Assembly: GCA_965247125.1 (NCBI GenBank)
Contig: CBDFGO010000003.1
Span: 310,001 to 374,000 of the forward strand
DNA length: 64,000 nucleotides
From: CALBJU01 sp965247125
GTDB taxonomy: Bacteria; Bacteroidota; Rhodothermia; Rhodothermales; UBA10348
Direction of reading: 5' to 3'
Below the pieces are notes generated by a model. The model did not search any database, had not been told where the DNA came from, and saw only the letters and a program-made list of their open reading frames with translations. The first letter of the stretch is position 1, and each line of letters begins with the position of its first letter. Shown piece after piece: positions 34,184 to 44,536 of the stretch. Both the position numbers and the translations under genes were made by a program.

Positions 34184-37042
34184 TCAATCCTGATAGGCTT
34201 CGAGTGGAAGGCAGGAGCAGATGAGATGCCTGTCGCCATAAGCGTCGTTTACTCGCCTGATCGATGGCCAGAATTTGAATTCTCTGGACCATGATGCCGG
34301 ATAGGCTGCCTTTTCACGTGAATAGACTTGATTCCATTCGTCCGCCATCACCATTGACGCTGTGTGGGGTGCATTTGACAGCGCACTCATCTCACTCTCA
34401 ACCAGTCCCAATTCTACTTCCTGAATTTCTGCTCTGATCGAGATCATGGCTTCGATGAAACGATCCAATTCAGCCTTGTTCTCGCTCTCCGTGGGCTCGA
34501 CCATCACGGTTCCGACCACGGGCCATGACATCGTTGGAGCGTGAAATCCATAGTCTATAAGTCGTTTGGCTACATCCACTTCGGTGAGTTTCGTGTTTTG
34601 ACGCAGGGAGCGCAGATCGAGGATGTATTCGTGGGCGACTCGACCACTTATTCCCGTGTAGAGGACGTCATAGTAGGGCTGAAGCCTCCGAGCCATGTAG
34701 TTTGCGTTCAAAATAGCGACTTGAGTCGACTTCTTCAGACCGTCTGCACCCAACATGGCTATGTAGGCCCAGGAGATGAGTAAGATCGAAGCACTTCCGA
34801 AGGGTGCAGCTGCGACCGGTCCTAACGATCCACCGGCCTCAACCAGGGGATGACCCGGGAGGAAGGAGGCCAGATGGGACGCCACGCATATCGGCCCAAC
34901 TCCCGGTCCGCCTCCACCGTGGGGTATGGCAAAGGTCTTGTGCAAATTCAGGTGACAGACATCGGCCCCGATGTCTCCCGGCCGGCACAATCCGACCTGC
35001 GCATTCATATTTGCTCCATCCATGTACACCTGTCCACCATGACGGTGGATCGAGTCACAGATTTCCATCACCGACTCCTCAAATACACCGTGCGTGGAAG
35101 GGTAGGTGATCATCAATGAGGATAGATGGTCTCCTGCTTCAGAGGCTTTGGCCTTCAGGTCAGCAAGGTCGATGTTTCCGTGTTTGTCGCAGGCGACCAC
35201 TACCACTTTCATTCCCGCCATTACCGCACTTGCGGGATTCGTGCCATGCGCTGAAGAAGGTATCAGACACACGTCGCGGTGCATCTCTCCCAGACTCTCG
35301 TGGTACGCTTTGATAACCAACAGACCTGCATACTCGCCGGAGGCTCCCGCGTTTGGTTGCAGAGATGTAGTTGCAAATCCTGTAATCTCTGACAACCAGG
35401 TCCGCAACTCATCCATCATTTCGTGGTAGCCTTCGACCTGATCCCTGGGCGCGAAAGGGTGTATTTGGTTGAAGCCCGGCATCGTGATCGGAATCAGCTC
35501 GGCGACCGCATTGAGCTTCATGGTGCATGAACCGAGAGCGATCATGCTAGTCGTCAGCGAGAGATCTTTTGTAGAGAGATGGTGCATGTACCGGGTCAAA
35601 GCCGCCTCGGATTGATGCTGTTCGAACACGGGATGCGATAAAAAATCGTCTTCTCGCCCCATGCTGCCGAAGTACCCGGATTCCATGTCAGCTGCCAGGC
35701 GACTTACCTGTGCCGGGTCACCCGAACCTCCAAAAATGCCCAGAAGATCGCTCAAATCACTCTCCTTCAGAGTCTCATCCAGAGAAATCCCAACCGAGCC
35801 GTCGTCGAAATATCGCAAGTTGATTCCCGCCGCGACAGCTCTTTCCCTGAGCGCCTCTGCATCCGGAACATCGACATGAAGGGTGTCAAAAAAGTCAGTG
35901 TGCCGTACGGTAACGTTGATTTCTGCAAGAGCGGCGGATAAGAGTCGGGTCGCATCCAATATTCGCGTCGCGATCGCGGCGAGTCCTTTGGGACCGTGAT
36001 AGAGGGCATACATGCTGGCGATCACGGCTAACAATACCTGGGCCGTGCAGATGTTGGAAGTGGCCTTATCACGCCGAATGTGCTGCTCGCGGGTCTGCAG
36101 GGCCATCCTCAAAGCGGTGTTGTTGTCAGCATCTACGCTCACGCCAATCATGCGTCCCGGAACCTGGCGCTTGAACGCCATACTAGTTGCGAAGTAGGCG
36201 GCGTGGGGTCCTCCGAAGCCAATTGGCACGCCGAATCGCTGGGTCGAGCCGACCACGACGTCTGCGCCAAAGGCCCCCGGCGATTTGAGCAGGGTCAGAC
36301 TGAGCAGGTCCGCCGCTGCAACAACAAAGGCATCATTTTCGTGTGCCCGGTCGCAGAACCCGCTGTAGTTATACACGGCTCCATCGGAGGCTGGATATTG
36401 AATCAGTGCGCCGAAGCAGGTGTCTCCAAAGTCGAATGTTCTGTGGTCTCCGATGGTGACTTCAATTCCCAGCGGGAGGGCGCGAGTCTGAACGACAGCG
36501 ATTGTTTGCGGGTGACACTCCTCCGAGACGAAAAATTCGGATCGATGGCTACGCTTTGTCTGTCTGTGAAGCATCATCATTGCCTCAGCCGCAGCCGTTC
36601 CTTCGTCGAGCAGACTGGCGTTGGCGATCTCCATTCCCGTGAGGTCGATGACCATCGTCTGAAAGTTCAATAGTGCTTCCAGTCGGCCCTGAGAAATTTC
36701 CGCCTGATAAGGCGTGTACTGGGTATACCAGGATGGATTTTCCAGGATGCCGCGCTGGATGGCAGGTGGGGTCACGGTTGGCGAATATCCCATCCCGATG
36801 TAGGACCGGAAAAGTTTATTTTTGGCGGCCAGCTCTGAGGCGCGTGCCAGTAGATCGGATTCGGTGAGGGCAGCTGGCAAGTTCAAATCGCCACTCATGC
36901 GAATCGCCGCCGGAATGGTCTCATCAACGAGTTCGTCGAGGGAACCAGCGCTGATATGGGACAGCATTTCCGATAGATCGTTGTCGGAAGGGCCGATGTG
37001 GCGATGTGAAAATCGGTCGGTAGACCTCAGACGAATGGGCAT
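34184..37042 (-). CDS. gcvP: Glycine dehydrogenase (decarboxylating), P-protein
   Basis: PLP enzyme of the glycine cleavage system; it decarboxylates glycine and passes the aminomethyl group to the lipoyl arm of GcvH. The single-chain form of 952 residues has FSHRHIGPSDNDLSEML at the start and the PLP lysine in NLHKTFAIPHGGGGPG near residue 700. GcvH is encoded at 44156; GcvT is not in the window. No glycine riboswitch is evident in the 80 bases upstream. Confidence 0.97.
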   Translation of the reverse strand: MPIRLRSTDRFSHRHIGPSDNDLSEMLSHISAGSLDELVDETIPAAIRMSGDLNLPAALTESDLLARASELAAKNKLFRSYIGMGYSPTVTPPAIQRGILENPSWYTQYTPYQAEISQGRLEALLNFQTMVIDLTGMEIANASLLDEGTAAAEAMMMLHRQTKRSHRSEFFVSEECHPQTIAVVQTRALPLGIEVTIGDHRTFDFGDTCFGALIQYPASDGAVYNYSGFCDRAHENDAFVVAAADLLSLTLLKSPGAFGADVVVGSTQRFGVPIGFGGPHAAYFATSMAFKRQVPGRMIGVSVDADNNTALRMALQTREQHIRRDKATSNICTAQVLLAVIASMYALYHGPKGLAAIATRILDATRLLSAALAEINVTVRHTDFFDTLHVDVPDAEALRERAVAAGINLRYFDDGSVGISLDETLKESDLSDLLGIFGGSGDPAQVSRLAADMESGYFGSMGREDDFLSHPVFEQHQSEAALTRYMHHLSTKDLSLTTSMIALGSCTMKLNAVAELIPITMPGFNQIHPFAPRDQVEGYHEMMDELRTWLSEITGFATTSLQPNAGASGEYAGLLVIKAYHESLGEMHRDVCLIPSSAHGTNPASAVMAGMKVVVVACDKHGNIDLADLKAKASEAGDHLSSLMITYPSTHGVFEESVMEICDSIHRHGGQVYMDGANMNAQVGLCRPGDIGADVCHLNLHKTFAIPHGGGGPGVGPICVASHLASFLPGHPLVEAGGSLGPVAAAPFGSASILLISWAYIAMLGADGLKKSTQVAILNANYMARRLQPYYDVLYTGISGRVAHEYILDLRSLRQNTKLTEVDVAKRLIDYGFHAPTMSWPVVGTVMVEPTESENKAELDRFIEAMISIRAEIQEVELGLVESEMSALSNAPHTASMVMADEWNQVYSREKAAYPASWSREFKFWPSIRRVNDAYGDRHLICSCLPLEAYQD

Positions 37043-37121
37043 GAATGTCAGAGCGTCGGAGTGAAGAGTATCGTGGCGTCAAGGTCAACGCCGCAGTTCG
37101 AAAAAATACTGCACCTACGTT

Positions 37122-37898
37122 TCAAGATTGTTTGAATCCTGTTCCCTCCTGTGTCGATTGCAGCGTCTCAATTGCGTTTTTGGCTGCCGTCTGTTCAGCG
37201 CTCTTCTTACTCCGATCCTCTCCGCGTCCGTATTCCTCTCCATCGAGCATCACTGCGACTACGAAACGCTTGTCGTGGCTGGGCCCGGATTCTTCGACGA
37301 CTTCGTATTCGGGCTGAATTTGACTTCTGCCCTGCACGTATTCAAGGAGGGTACTCTTGTAATTATCTCTGGTGCGCGCGAGCTGGTCCAGATCGACCCT
37401 GTGAAGTACAGTCCTGTGAATGAACGCCCTGGCGGCGTCTACACCCTGGTCGAGATATATGGCTCCAATGATGGCTTCAAAGGCATCGGCGAGGATACTA
37501 TTGCTACCCCGCTGATCCTCATTGAGACTGTCGCTGACTTGAATGAATCTTCCCAGGTCGATTTCGCGCGCTCGCTCAGCGAGCGCGCGACCATTTACCA
37601 GCTTGGAGCGCAGACGGGTCAGGAAACCCTCGTCGCTGTCGTTGTACGTGTTGAAAAGATGCTCCGCCACCAGAAAACCCACGACCGAATCTCCCAGGTA
37701 TTCGAGTCGCTCGTTGGAAATCATGTGCGAGTCGGGCTTACCCCGAAGAAGGGACCGATGTCGAAGTGCCTGAATAAACAGATTCTCGCTTGTGATCGAG
37801 CACCCGAGCACCCGTGCGAGCTGGTCCAGATCTACATTTGCCTCGCCCGGATCAGGGCCCTTGGTCAGGCCCAGCAGCTTATTAATCCAATCGATCAC
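37122..37898 (-). CDS. rnc: Ribonuclease III
   Basis: Double-strand-specific endoribonuclease that processes rRNA precursors. The 258-residue protein has the catalytic signature NERLEYLGDSVVGF, the second acidic site DAFEAIIGAIYLD, and a C-terminal dsRNA-binding domain (KSTLLEYVQGRSQIQPEYEV ... AEQTAAKNAIETL). Its ATG overlaps the stop of the upstream GH3 gene by 4 bases. Confidence 0.96.
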   Translation of the reverse strand: MIDWINKLLGLTKGPDPGEANVDLDQLARVLGCSITSENLFIQALRHRSLLRGKPDSHMISNERLEYLGDSVVGFLVAEHLFNTYNDSDEGFLTRLRSKLVNGRALAERAREIDLGRFIQVSDSLNEDQRGSNSILADAFEAIIGAIYLDQGVDAARAFIHRTVLHRVDLDQLARTRDNYKSTLLEYVQGRSQIQPEYEVVEESGPSHDKRFVVAVMLDGEEYGRGEDRSKKSAEQTAAKNAIETLQSTQEGTGFKQS

Positions 37899-39562
37899 GA
37901 TTCACCTCTCGGTGTGGAATGAACCAGGGGGGTAATGGAAGTCCCTGGTTCTGAGGGGATAGGGTTGGCCACCGACATCGTTTTCAGCTCAACAAGATAA
38001 TCCACCAGGGCCCTCATGCTCGGCTCAACATCACTGTAGACGCAAATACTGGCGCGAACATCTTGAAAATCTGCGAGCACAACTGGGCTCCCAAGTGCGG
38101 CGAGATAGACCGGATGTGCCGATACGAGATCATCAACCAACTGTCTTTGAAACGGCAGCAAGCCATACGTTTGCCAGGCAGAGGGCTTGACCACCATGGC
38201 CACAATCACGTTTGAATGGTGACCTGCTGCCTCGATCAATGGAGCGTGATCATCTTCTTCAGCATCCGGGCCAATATTGCAGAATGATCCGGCTGGAAAG
38301 GCAGACAGGAACGACGTTTCCAGGAGCTCTGCGCCTGAATCGTGGCCGATCTGACGCGGTCCCATAAGAATGAAAAGGGGACCTTTCTGGCCCATTCGAG
38401 GCGTTTGTAACGCGATTTCCTCCTTTTCTCCAATGGCAAGCTGTATCGACTCGAAGGCGATGCGATCAGCCAGAAAACGATGCTCTTCCTTACCGATGAC
38501 CGAGAGTGGTTGGGCTAAAGACGGATCGATAAACATTCCTTTTCCGAACCGGGCCGCCAACCTGGTTTTCAGGCCCCAGACGCGTTCAAACGCGGTGTCG
38601 ACCACAGCTCGAGGTAGGTCTCCGCTCAATACTGCCGTAGTCAGATACTCTACCGTAGCGGGGACATCTTTCACATCCAGCAAGATGTCCACTCCGGCTT
38701 TCAAGACATCCGCAGCCAATGCTCCCGGATGTTCATCCTCCCGTTCGACCCCAGCCATCATCAGGCTGTCGGAGATGACCGCGCCTCGAAAATTCATGCT
38801 CTTCCTGAGAAGCTCGGTGACGATCGGTCGCGAACGAGTGGCCTCGACTCCTGTCTCGTCCAGACCTGGATACGCCACGTGGGCGGTCATGACGAGTGAA
38901 ACTCCGCTTTCAATGGCGCGCTGAAACGGAATAAGTTCAAGTTTTCCAAGCTCTTTGCGATCCCTCGAAACTACCGGACGACTGTCATGAGAATCGACAT
39001 CAGTGTCCCCGTGACCCGGGAAATGCTTGGCCGTTGAAAGAAGCCCTTCGCCATTACACCCTCTGATGTATGCCGAAACAAGCCTGGCAACCGTCTCTGG
39101 AGACGTTCCAAAAGCTCGAGTTGAGATGATTGGATTGAGTGGGTTTGAACTGACATCCGCAATCGGTGAAAAGCTGATATGCAGGCCGGCGGCCAGCGCT
39201 TCACGCGCCGTTGCTCGAGCTGCGGCCTCGAGCAATTCTTCGTCGAGGTCTCCAATAGCCTGGAATGCCATTGCATGTGGAAAGAGGGTTGCGCCGCGCA
39301 GCTGTTGCCCGAGTCCGCGCTCCATATCGGTACCGATCAGAAGTGGAAAGCGCGCGAGACTCTGTAATCGTGTGAGTGTCTGTGGAGTTCGGATTCGGTC
39401 TCCGTTGAACAGACAAAGGCCTCCGATGGGATAGTCACGCATCAGATTTTCAATGCGTTCAGCATCCTCGTCAACGGATATGGAGGGACTCATATATGAG
39501 CCTATCCCGGGGAAAATGAGCTGAGAAATGCGATCTCTCAGACTTTCAGGAGGGGATAGCAT
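37895..39562 (-). CDS. Glycoside hydrolase family 3, NagZ-like
   Basis: 555 residues. The GH3 N-domain carries the NagZ signature TAKHFPGHGDTDVDSHDSRP, whose Asp-His loop is the general acid/base in this subgroup, and a nucleophile-region AVISDSLMMAGV near residue 275. A second C-terminal domain of about 200 residues follows, longer than in simple NagZ. It likely removes N-acetylglucosamine from anhydro-muropeptides or similar sugars, pairing with AnmK. No signal peptide is seen. Confidence 0.88.
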   Translation of the reverse strand: MLSPPESLRDRISQLIFPGIGSYMSPSISVDEDAERIENLMRDYPIGGLCLFNGDRIRTPQTLTRLQSLARFPLLIGTDMERGLGQQLRGATLFPHAMAFQAIGDLDEELLEAAARATAREALAAGLHISFSPIADVSSNPLNPIISTRAFGTSPETVARLVSAYIRGCNGEGLLSTAKHFPGHGDTDVDSHDSRPVVSRDRKELGKLELIPFQRAIESGVSLVMTAHVAYPGLDETGVEATRSRPIVTELLRKSMNFRGAVISDSLMMAGVEREDEHPGALAADVLKAGVDILLDVKDVPATVEYLTTAVLSGDLPRAVVDTAFERVWGLKTRLAARFGKGMFIDPSLAQPLSVIGKEEHRFLADRIAFESIQLAIGEKEEIALQTPRMGQKGPLFILMGPRQIGHDSGAELLETSFLSAFPAGSFCNIGPDAEEDDHAPLIEAAGHHSNVIVAMVVKPSAWQTYGLLPFQRQLVDDLVSAHPVYLAALGSPVVLADFQDVRASICVYSDVEPSMRALVDYLVELKTMSVANPIPSEPGTSITPLVHSTPRGES

Positions 39563-39586
39563 GTGAGACTAACTGCAATGGGTGCG

Positions 39587-40168
39587 TCAGCGCTCAAGAT
39601 ACAAATCGTGGGACTTGATATAGGCCTCCACTGCAGGAAGCAGGCTCACCGACTGACGCTCGCCGCGGCGCATACCGTCCCGGATAGCGGTACTGGAAAA
39701 TTCCATCGGTGCTCCGGGTAGCCAGATTGGGGGTTCTTCAGGATCTTCCCCCCCTTCCGCTAGCTGAGTCCTTTTGTAGCACGTCAGGTGGGCGGAATCT
39801 CTGATTGCCGTCGGGTCCTTCCATGTATCGAAAATACGCAGCTGATCCTCTCCAATAATCAGGTACAGCTCCGATTCAGGAAACGTCGATTTAATGAGTC
39901 GAATGGTGTCGACGGTGTATGAGGGTCCCTCGCGATTTATCTCAACAAGGTCCATTTTGAATCGCGAATCTTCCTCGACCATCAGCTGAACCATCGCCTG
40001 TCGATGGGACGAAGCCGATAGCTCCGAAGTGAGCTTGTGCGGTGGGGATCCTGTCGGGATCCACAACAGGCTGCTGAGATCCAGGTGGTCGCAGGAAATC
40101 TTGGCAATCCTTAAATGTCCGAGATGAGGTGGGTCGAACGAGCCACCGAATACGCCCAGCCGAGTCAT
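39587..40168 (-). CDS. nadD: Nicotinate-nucleotide adenylyltransferase
   Basis: Transfers AMP to nicotinate mononucleotide in NAD synthesis. 193 residues with the nucleotidyltransferase motif GVFGGSFDPPHLGHLRIA and the C-terminal SSTAIRDGMRRGE, plus a VDTIRLIKSTFP helix. It overlaps bamD by 4 bases and precedes the GH3 gene by 24 bases, in one reverse-strand operon. Confidence 0.94.
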   Translation of the reverse strand: MTRLGVFGGSFDPPHLGHLRIAKISCDHLDLSSLLWIPTGSPPHKLTSELSASSHRQAMVQLMVEEDSRFKMDLVEINREGPSYTVDTIRLIKSTFPESELYLIIGEDQLRIFDTWKDPTAIRDSAHLTCYKRTQLAEGGEDPEEPPIWLPGAPMEFSSTAIRDGMRRGERQSVSLLPAVEAYIKSHDLYLER

Positions 40169-40986
40169 GATCTGGAAGTAGAGTCAGATTCACCCAACAG
40201 GTTCTGGACCTGGCGGTAGATCTCTTCAGCATCCTTCACGAGCGGACTGTCGGGAAAGATCTGGATAAGGCGGTCGTAATTCGTCTCGGCAAGACGCAGG
40301 CGTTCGGCCTTGCGTGACGGGATGCTCAAGCGTGCATATTCCAGATAGGTTTTCAGCGCTCCCAGAAGGGCATCATCTGCCATATCGGTGTCATAATAAC
40401 GGTCAAAAACCGCTTCATAGGACACAGCGGCCGCATTCCAGCGCTCCCGGCGTTCATAAAGTTGCGCAGTGTGGAACTGCTTTTGGGCCAATTTGCCCCG
40501 TAACTCGATGATCCGGTTCTGCGCATCTTCCGTCAATTCATGATCTTGATACCGCGAGATAAAAAGTTGAAATTGAACGATGGCGCGTTCGGTGTCCGTC
40601 TGATCCAGCTCAAACTCAGGAGAGCGATCGTAGTAAGTCATCGCCAGTTCGTATTCCGCATCCGGTACGCGTGGATCACTCCTGTAAATCTGGGTGAAAC
40701 GGGTGAATTCATTCGCGGCAAGAAGGAAATCTCTGTTGCTGCGATAAGATCGAGCCAGGAGTAGTTGAGAATCTGCAGCCCACTGGTGCGTGCGTCCAAA
40801 GTCGAAAGCGCCTTGAAAGAAGCTGGCCGCTCTCTCGAAGTCACCATCTTCATATTGTGCGAGTCCTTTATCGTAGGCTTCCTGCGGAGTGTCATATCGA
40901 AGACGACCGCTTCCGCCACAGGCTGAAAGCGTGATGGCAATGATGAGGGCCATCCAGGGATATTTCAAAGACATCAGACGATTCAT
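40165..40986 (-). CDS. bamD: Outer-membrane assembly lipoprotein BamD
   Basis: Essential lipoprotein of the BAM complex that inserts outer-membrane barrels. 273 residues: lipobox ITLSACGGSG (Cys about 23), then TPR helices including YEDGDFERAASFFQGAF, DAEYELAMTYYDRSPEFELD and a Gln-rich AIVQFQLFISRYQDHE. This is the usual BamD layout. It heads the nadD operon; 157 bases separate it from the next gene. Confidence 0.92.
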   Translation of the reverse strand: MNRLMSLKYPWMALIIAITLSACGGSGRLRYDTPQEAYDKGLAQYEDGDFERAASFFQGAFDFGRTHQWAADSQLLLARSYRSNRDFLLAANEFTRFTQIYRSDPRVPDAEYELAMTYYDRSPEFELDQTDTERAIVQFQLFISRYQDHELTEDAQNRIIELRGKLAQKQFHTAQLYERRERWNAAAVSYEAVFDRYYDTDMADDALLGALKTYLEYARLSIPSRKAERLRLAETNYDRLIQIFPDSPLVKDAEEIYRQVQNLLGESDSTSRS

Positions 40987-41143
40987 GGACGATATGTTCA
41001 GCGATTGAAGGGTTGGCCCCGTGAAAACGAATCCTTAAGGCCGATTCGTATGTCCTGGGTGTCCTTGAGAAGCACTTCTGCGCTCAGCGGGCGGGTCATA
41101 CGAAAGGCTACGATGCCAGTTCCTGGCCACTTGAGGGCTAATT

Positions 41144-42580
41144 TTAGCGTATTAGTGCGAGGGTACCGTTTCGGTAACGATGGTAAAACATGTATCGATT
41201 GACATTTCCGCCTTCGAAATGTATCCGCATCCCAAGGCCTTCAAACGCGGGCATATTTCGGATAACATCATGTAGTTGTCGAGAGTCCCGACGGGAGAGG
41301 GCCCGCAGACCGAACGTGGTTACATCGTAGCCGGTGATTCCCAATCGATCCGGCGTCGTACCCGAGAGGTTGAAATACTTCTCTGCGAACGCTCGATAGT
41401 CAAAGCTTTCTTCGTCGACCAGGAAATCGTTCGAGTACGTGGTGGTGTAAACCGACGCATGCGCCCGCTGCGGGAGATCATGCCATGCGGCGTTCCCGAG
41501 CAGACGTGGAACTCTTCCGACTCGATCAAACGATGAAAGTATGGCGCCGGCAAGTGGAACGGGGTCGCGGGTCGCAAGAGGAACGTAGAGGGCGTCGATA
41601 CCATCCAGCGTATCGGCCGTGATTAGATCAGGTAACTGGTACCAGTAGGATTCATCGGGGAGGATGTCAATAAAGACCAGATCCGCGCCCATGCGCGAGG
41701 CTTCTTCAATGAATCCATCACTCAGCCGTTCGCCTACCTTTCTATTGTCTGAAGCAGCAATAACGCCAAGACGATTCAGACGCAAACCGTTGATCGCGAA
41801 GCGAGCCATCACTTCTCCTCGAACTCTCATTGACGGATTTGCCTGGAATGAAAAAGTCCTGGAATCGGAAACGCGTTCATCCGTGGCAAGCGGAGCGATA
41901 AAAACGATGCGCTCTCTTTCGGCTTGATCAGCGGCTGCTATCGCCTCCTCGCTGTAGAGAGTGCCGATGATGAGGGTGACTCCCTCATCGCTCAATTCCC
42001 TGACGGCGCGGCGCGCTGCGGGAGGTCCCCCATCCACATCGCGATAAATCATTTTTATTTTTCGGTCGTTCCGGCCGGAATTATGCATCTCGACGGCAAG
42101 GCGGACGCCATTGAAAATCGCTTGCGAAGCCACTCGATCCTCTTCGGACAAAGAAAGAAGAATTCCGACGAGTTGAGGAGAGTTGGAGGCGGTGCGATGT
42201 GCGCTCGAAGCGAGTTCACTGAGGTGGCTGGCTTCCTCCAAATAGCCACTTGAGGGAAAATCAGCCGAAAAATCTGATAGAAACGACAGCGTGAGCGTAA
42301 ATCGACCCATCCGGTAGGCCGACTTGGCCGCCATTATTCTTGCCGCAGAAGAAGAGGCATTGTTCGGGTGGTCGGCCAGTAATTGCTCGAAAATGGTCAA
42401 AGCCTCGGCAAATTGGCCGGCTTCAAAATTATCGACACCCTTCTGGAGGGAGGAATCAGCCCTCACCACGGTGGGAATTCCAACACGTTGCTGCGACACA
42501 GCGTCCGAAGGCGTGAGTAGAATTAGCGTAGCCAGAAGGCAGGCTGAAAGCACCATTCGCGATTGTCGCATCATTCCCAT
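41144..42580 (-). CDS. LppC-like / periplasmic-binding-fold protein with TPR N-terminus
   Basis: 478-residue exported protein: signal peptide (MVLSACLLATLILLTPSDAVS), a TPR part at about 35-140 (ADSSLQKGVDNFEAGQFAEA), then a type-1 periplasmic-binding domain (LLSLSEEDRVASQAIFNGVRLAVEMHN, GVIAASDNRKVGERLSDGF). TPR plus this fold is the architecture of LpoA/LppC penicillin-binding-protein activators; a nutrient-binding protein is the alternative. It overlaps guaA by 10 bases. Confidence 0.82.
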   Translation of the reverse strand: MGMMRQSRMVLSACLLATLILLTPSDAVSQQRVGIPTVVRADSSLQKGVDNFEAGQFAEALTIFEQLLADHPNNASSSAARIMAAKSAYRMGRFTLTLSFLSDFSADFPSSGYLEEASHLSELASSAHRTASNSPQLVGILLSLSEEDRVASQAIFNGVRLAVEMHNSGRNDRKIKMIYRDVDGGPPAARRAVRELSDEGVTLIIGTLYSEEAIAAADQAERERIVFIAPLATDERVSDSRTFSFQANPSMRVRGEVMARFAINGLRLNRLGVIAASDNRKVGERLSDGFIEEASRMGADLVFIDILPDESYWYQLPDLITADTLDGIDALYVPLATRDPVPLAGAILSSFDRVGRVPRLLGNAAWHDLPQRAHASVYTTTYSNDFLVDEESFDYRAFAEKYFNLSGTTPDRLGITGYDVTTFGLRALSRRDSRQLHDVIRNMPAFEGLGMRIHFEGGNVNRYMFYHRYRNGTLALIR

Positions 42581-44139
42581 TCAATGGTGGCGGGCGGTTT
42601 CGAGCTGATATCGTAAACGGTTCGATTGATACCCTGAACCTCGTTGACAATCCTGTTGGACACGTGAGCCAGGAAATCGTTCGGGAGCCGAGACCAGTCG
42701 GCCGTCATTCCGTCTACACTGGTTACAGCCCTCAGCGCGCACACCTTCTCGTAGGTCCGCTCATCTCCCATTACGCCGACGGTGTGGACGGGCAGCAGAA
42801 CCGCAAATGCCTGCCACACGTCTTCGTACAGATCCCACTTGCGAAGTTCGCTGATGAAAATGTCATCGGCTTCCCTGAGTAATTCCACATCAGATCGATT
42901 CACGAGTCCGAGCACCCGAATCCCCAATCCCGGACCGGGAAACGGGTGTCGGCCGACGATTTCTTCGGGCACGTTCAGGAGACGACCGATCTCTCGAACT
43001 TCGTCCTTGAGCAGCTCTCGGAAGGGTTCGAGCACTTCCAATTCCATTTCCGCGGGAAGACCCCCGACGTTATGGTGGGTTTTGATTGTGGAGGAGGGAC
43101 CTTTGAATGACACGCTTTCAATGACATCGGGGTAAAGGGTACCCTGCGCCAGAAATTTTGGTTTTCTGCCCAGATCCGAGGCTATCTCCATCTTGCCCTG
43201 GTCAAAAACTTCCACGAACGCGTTGCCGATAATCACGCGTTTTTTCTCAGGGTCAGCCACGCCTTCCAATCGATTGAGGAAGAGGTCACTGGCATCAATA
43301 GCGTTCAACCGAATTTGGTAGTGATCCCTGAACGTTGCCTGGACTTGCTCCCACTCACCCTTTCTAAGGAGGCCATTGTTCACGAAAATGCAGGTCAGCT
43401 GATCCCCGATGGCTTCGTGTAGGAGTACCGCGGCGACGGATGAGTCTACTCCCCCTGACAGGCCAAGGATGACGTGGTCATCTCCCACCACTTCACGTAT
43501 CTCCGCTTTCTTTTCCTCGATGAACGAGGCGGCCGACCAGTCTCCCTTGCACTTACATATCTGGATCGCAAAGTTCTGGATGATCTGCTTTCCGTATTCC
43601 GTATGGTGCACTTCTGGATGGAACTGAACGCCATAGTGGGGGTGATCTGCTGAGTGAACAGCTGCTATGGGAGCGTTAGAAGTGTGAGCAATTACCTCGT
43701 ATCCATCTGGCAACCGCGTCATTTTGTCTCCATGGCTCATCCAGACCTGGGAGCCTTGGGCTACATCACGTAACAAACGAGAATCCGAATCAATCTCGAT
43801 GGCTGCTCGGCCAAACTCCCGTTTATCAGCAGCCTGCACTTCGCCGCCCATTGCGTGTGCCATCGCAAACAGACCGTAACAGATTCCCAACACCGGCACC
43901 GTAGATCCGTCTTCTCGGGTCAGATTCAGGAAGGCTGGATCCAATTTTGGGGCGCCCTCTGTATAGATCGACGATGGCCCTCCGGACAGGATGATTCCAC
44001 TTGGATTTTGCGCCGCAACGTCTTCGACAGAAATCGAGAAAGGAAAAATTTCGGAGTAAACTCCTGCTTCCCGGACTCTTCTCGCTATCAGCTGGGTAAA
44101 CTGCGAACCGAAGTCCAGAATGACGATGCGTTCGTGCAT
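42571..44139 (-). CDS. guaA: GMP synthase (glutamine-hydrolysing)
   Basis: Converts XMP to GMP using glutamine. The 522-residue protein has the class-I amidotransferase domain (nucleophile Cys in GICYGLFAMAHAMGG, His/Glu in GVQFHPEVHHTEYG), the PP-loop GLSGGVDSSVAAVLLHEA, and the C-terminal dimerisation domain ending KPPATIEWE, typical of GuaA. Confidence 0.97.
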   Translation of the reverse strand: MHERIVILDFGSQFTQLIARRVREAGVYSEIFPFSISVEDVAAQNPSGIILSGGPSSIYTEGAPKLDPAFLNLTREDGSTVPVLGICYGLFAMAHAMGGEVQAADKREFGRAAIEIDSDSRLLRDVAQGSQVWMSHGDKMTRLPDGYEVIAHTSNAPIAAVHSADHPHYGVQFHPEVHHTEYGKQIIQNFAIQICKCKGDWSAASFIEEKKAEIREVVGDDHVILGLSGGVDSSVAAVLLHEAIGDQLTCIFVNNGLLRKGEWEQVQATFRDHYQIRLNAIDASDLFLNRLEGVADPEKKRVIIGNAFVEVFDQGKMEIASDLGRKPKFLAQGTLYPDVIESVSFKGPSSTIKTHHNVGGLPAEMELEVLEPFRELLKDEVREIGRLLNVPEEIVGRHPFPGPGLGIRVLGLVNRSDVELLREADDIFISELRKWDLYEDVWQAFAVLLPVHTVGVMGDERTYEKVCALRAVTSVDGMTADWSRLPNDFLAHVSNRIVNEVQGINRTVYDISSKPPATIEWE

Positions 44140-44155
44140 AACCGCTTTTTCTTAT

Positions 44156-44536
44156 CTATTGGCCAACCATATCGGCATAATCTGATCTCGAGAGAAGATC
44201 TTCCAACTCTGAGGCGTCATCGATCGTAATTTTTATCAACCACCCATCTCCGTAGGGATCGTTGTTGACGGCTTCGGGAGTATCCTCCAGTCCTTCGTTG
44301 AATTCTGTCACCGTTCCGTTGACGGGCATCAATAGTTCAGAAACCGTTTTCACAGCCTCCACCGTTCCGAAGACTTCATCTCGGCCGACTGACTCGTCCA
44401 GAGTGTCGATCTCGACATAGACGATATCTCCCAACTCAGATTGGGCAAAATCGGTGACCCCAATGGTCCCGATCGATCCCTCGACTCTCAGCCACTCATG
44501 GTCTTTTGTGAAATACAGATCTTCAGGAAAGTTCAT
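44156..44536 (-). CDS. gcvH: Glycine cleavage system H protein
   Basis: Lipoyl carrier shuttling the aminomethyl group between P and T proteins. 126 residues from ATG 44536 (MNFPEDLYFTKDHEWL); an ATG five codons upstream is also possible. The lipoylated lysine is in GTVEAVKTVSELLMPVNG near residue 60. The start lies inside the last codons of accC (14-base overlap), so the two genes are translationally coupled. Confidence 0.96.
   Translation of the reverse strand: MNFPEDLYFTKDHEWLRVEGSIGTIGVTDFAQSELGDIVYVEIDTLDESVGRDEVFGTVEAVKTVSELLMPVNGTVTEFNEGLEDTPEAVNNDPYGDGWLIKITIDDASELEDLLSRSDYADMVGQ

Noticed and set aside
40998..41099. 33-codon reverse frame between bamD and the LppC-like gene
   Set aside because: Plausible residues, but no ribosome site or recognised family; could be an unannotated small protein, evidence too thin.
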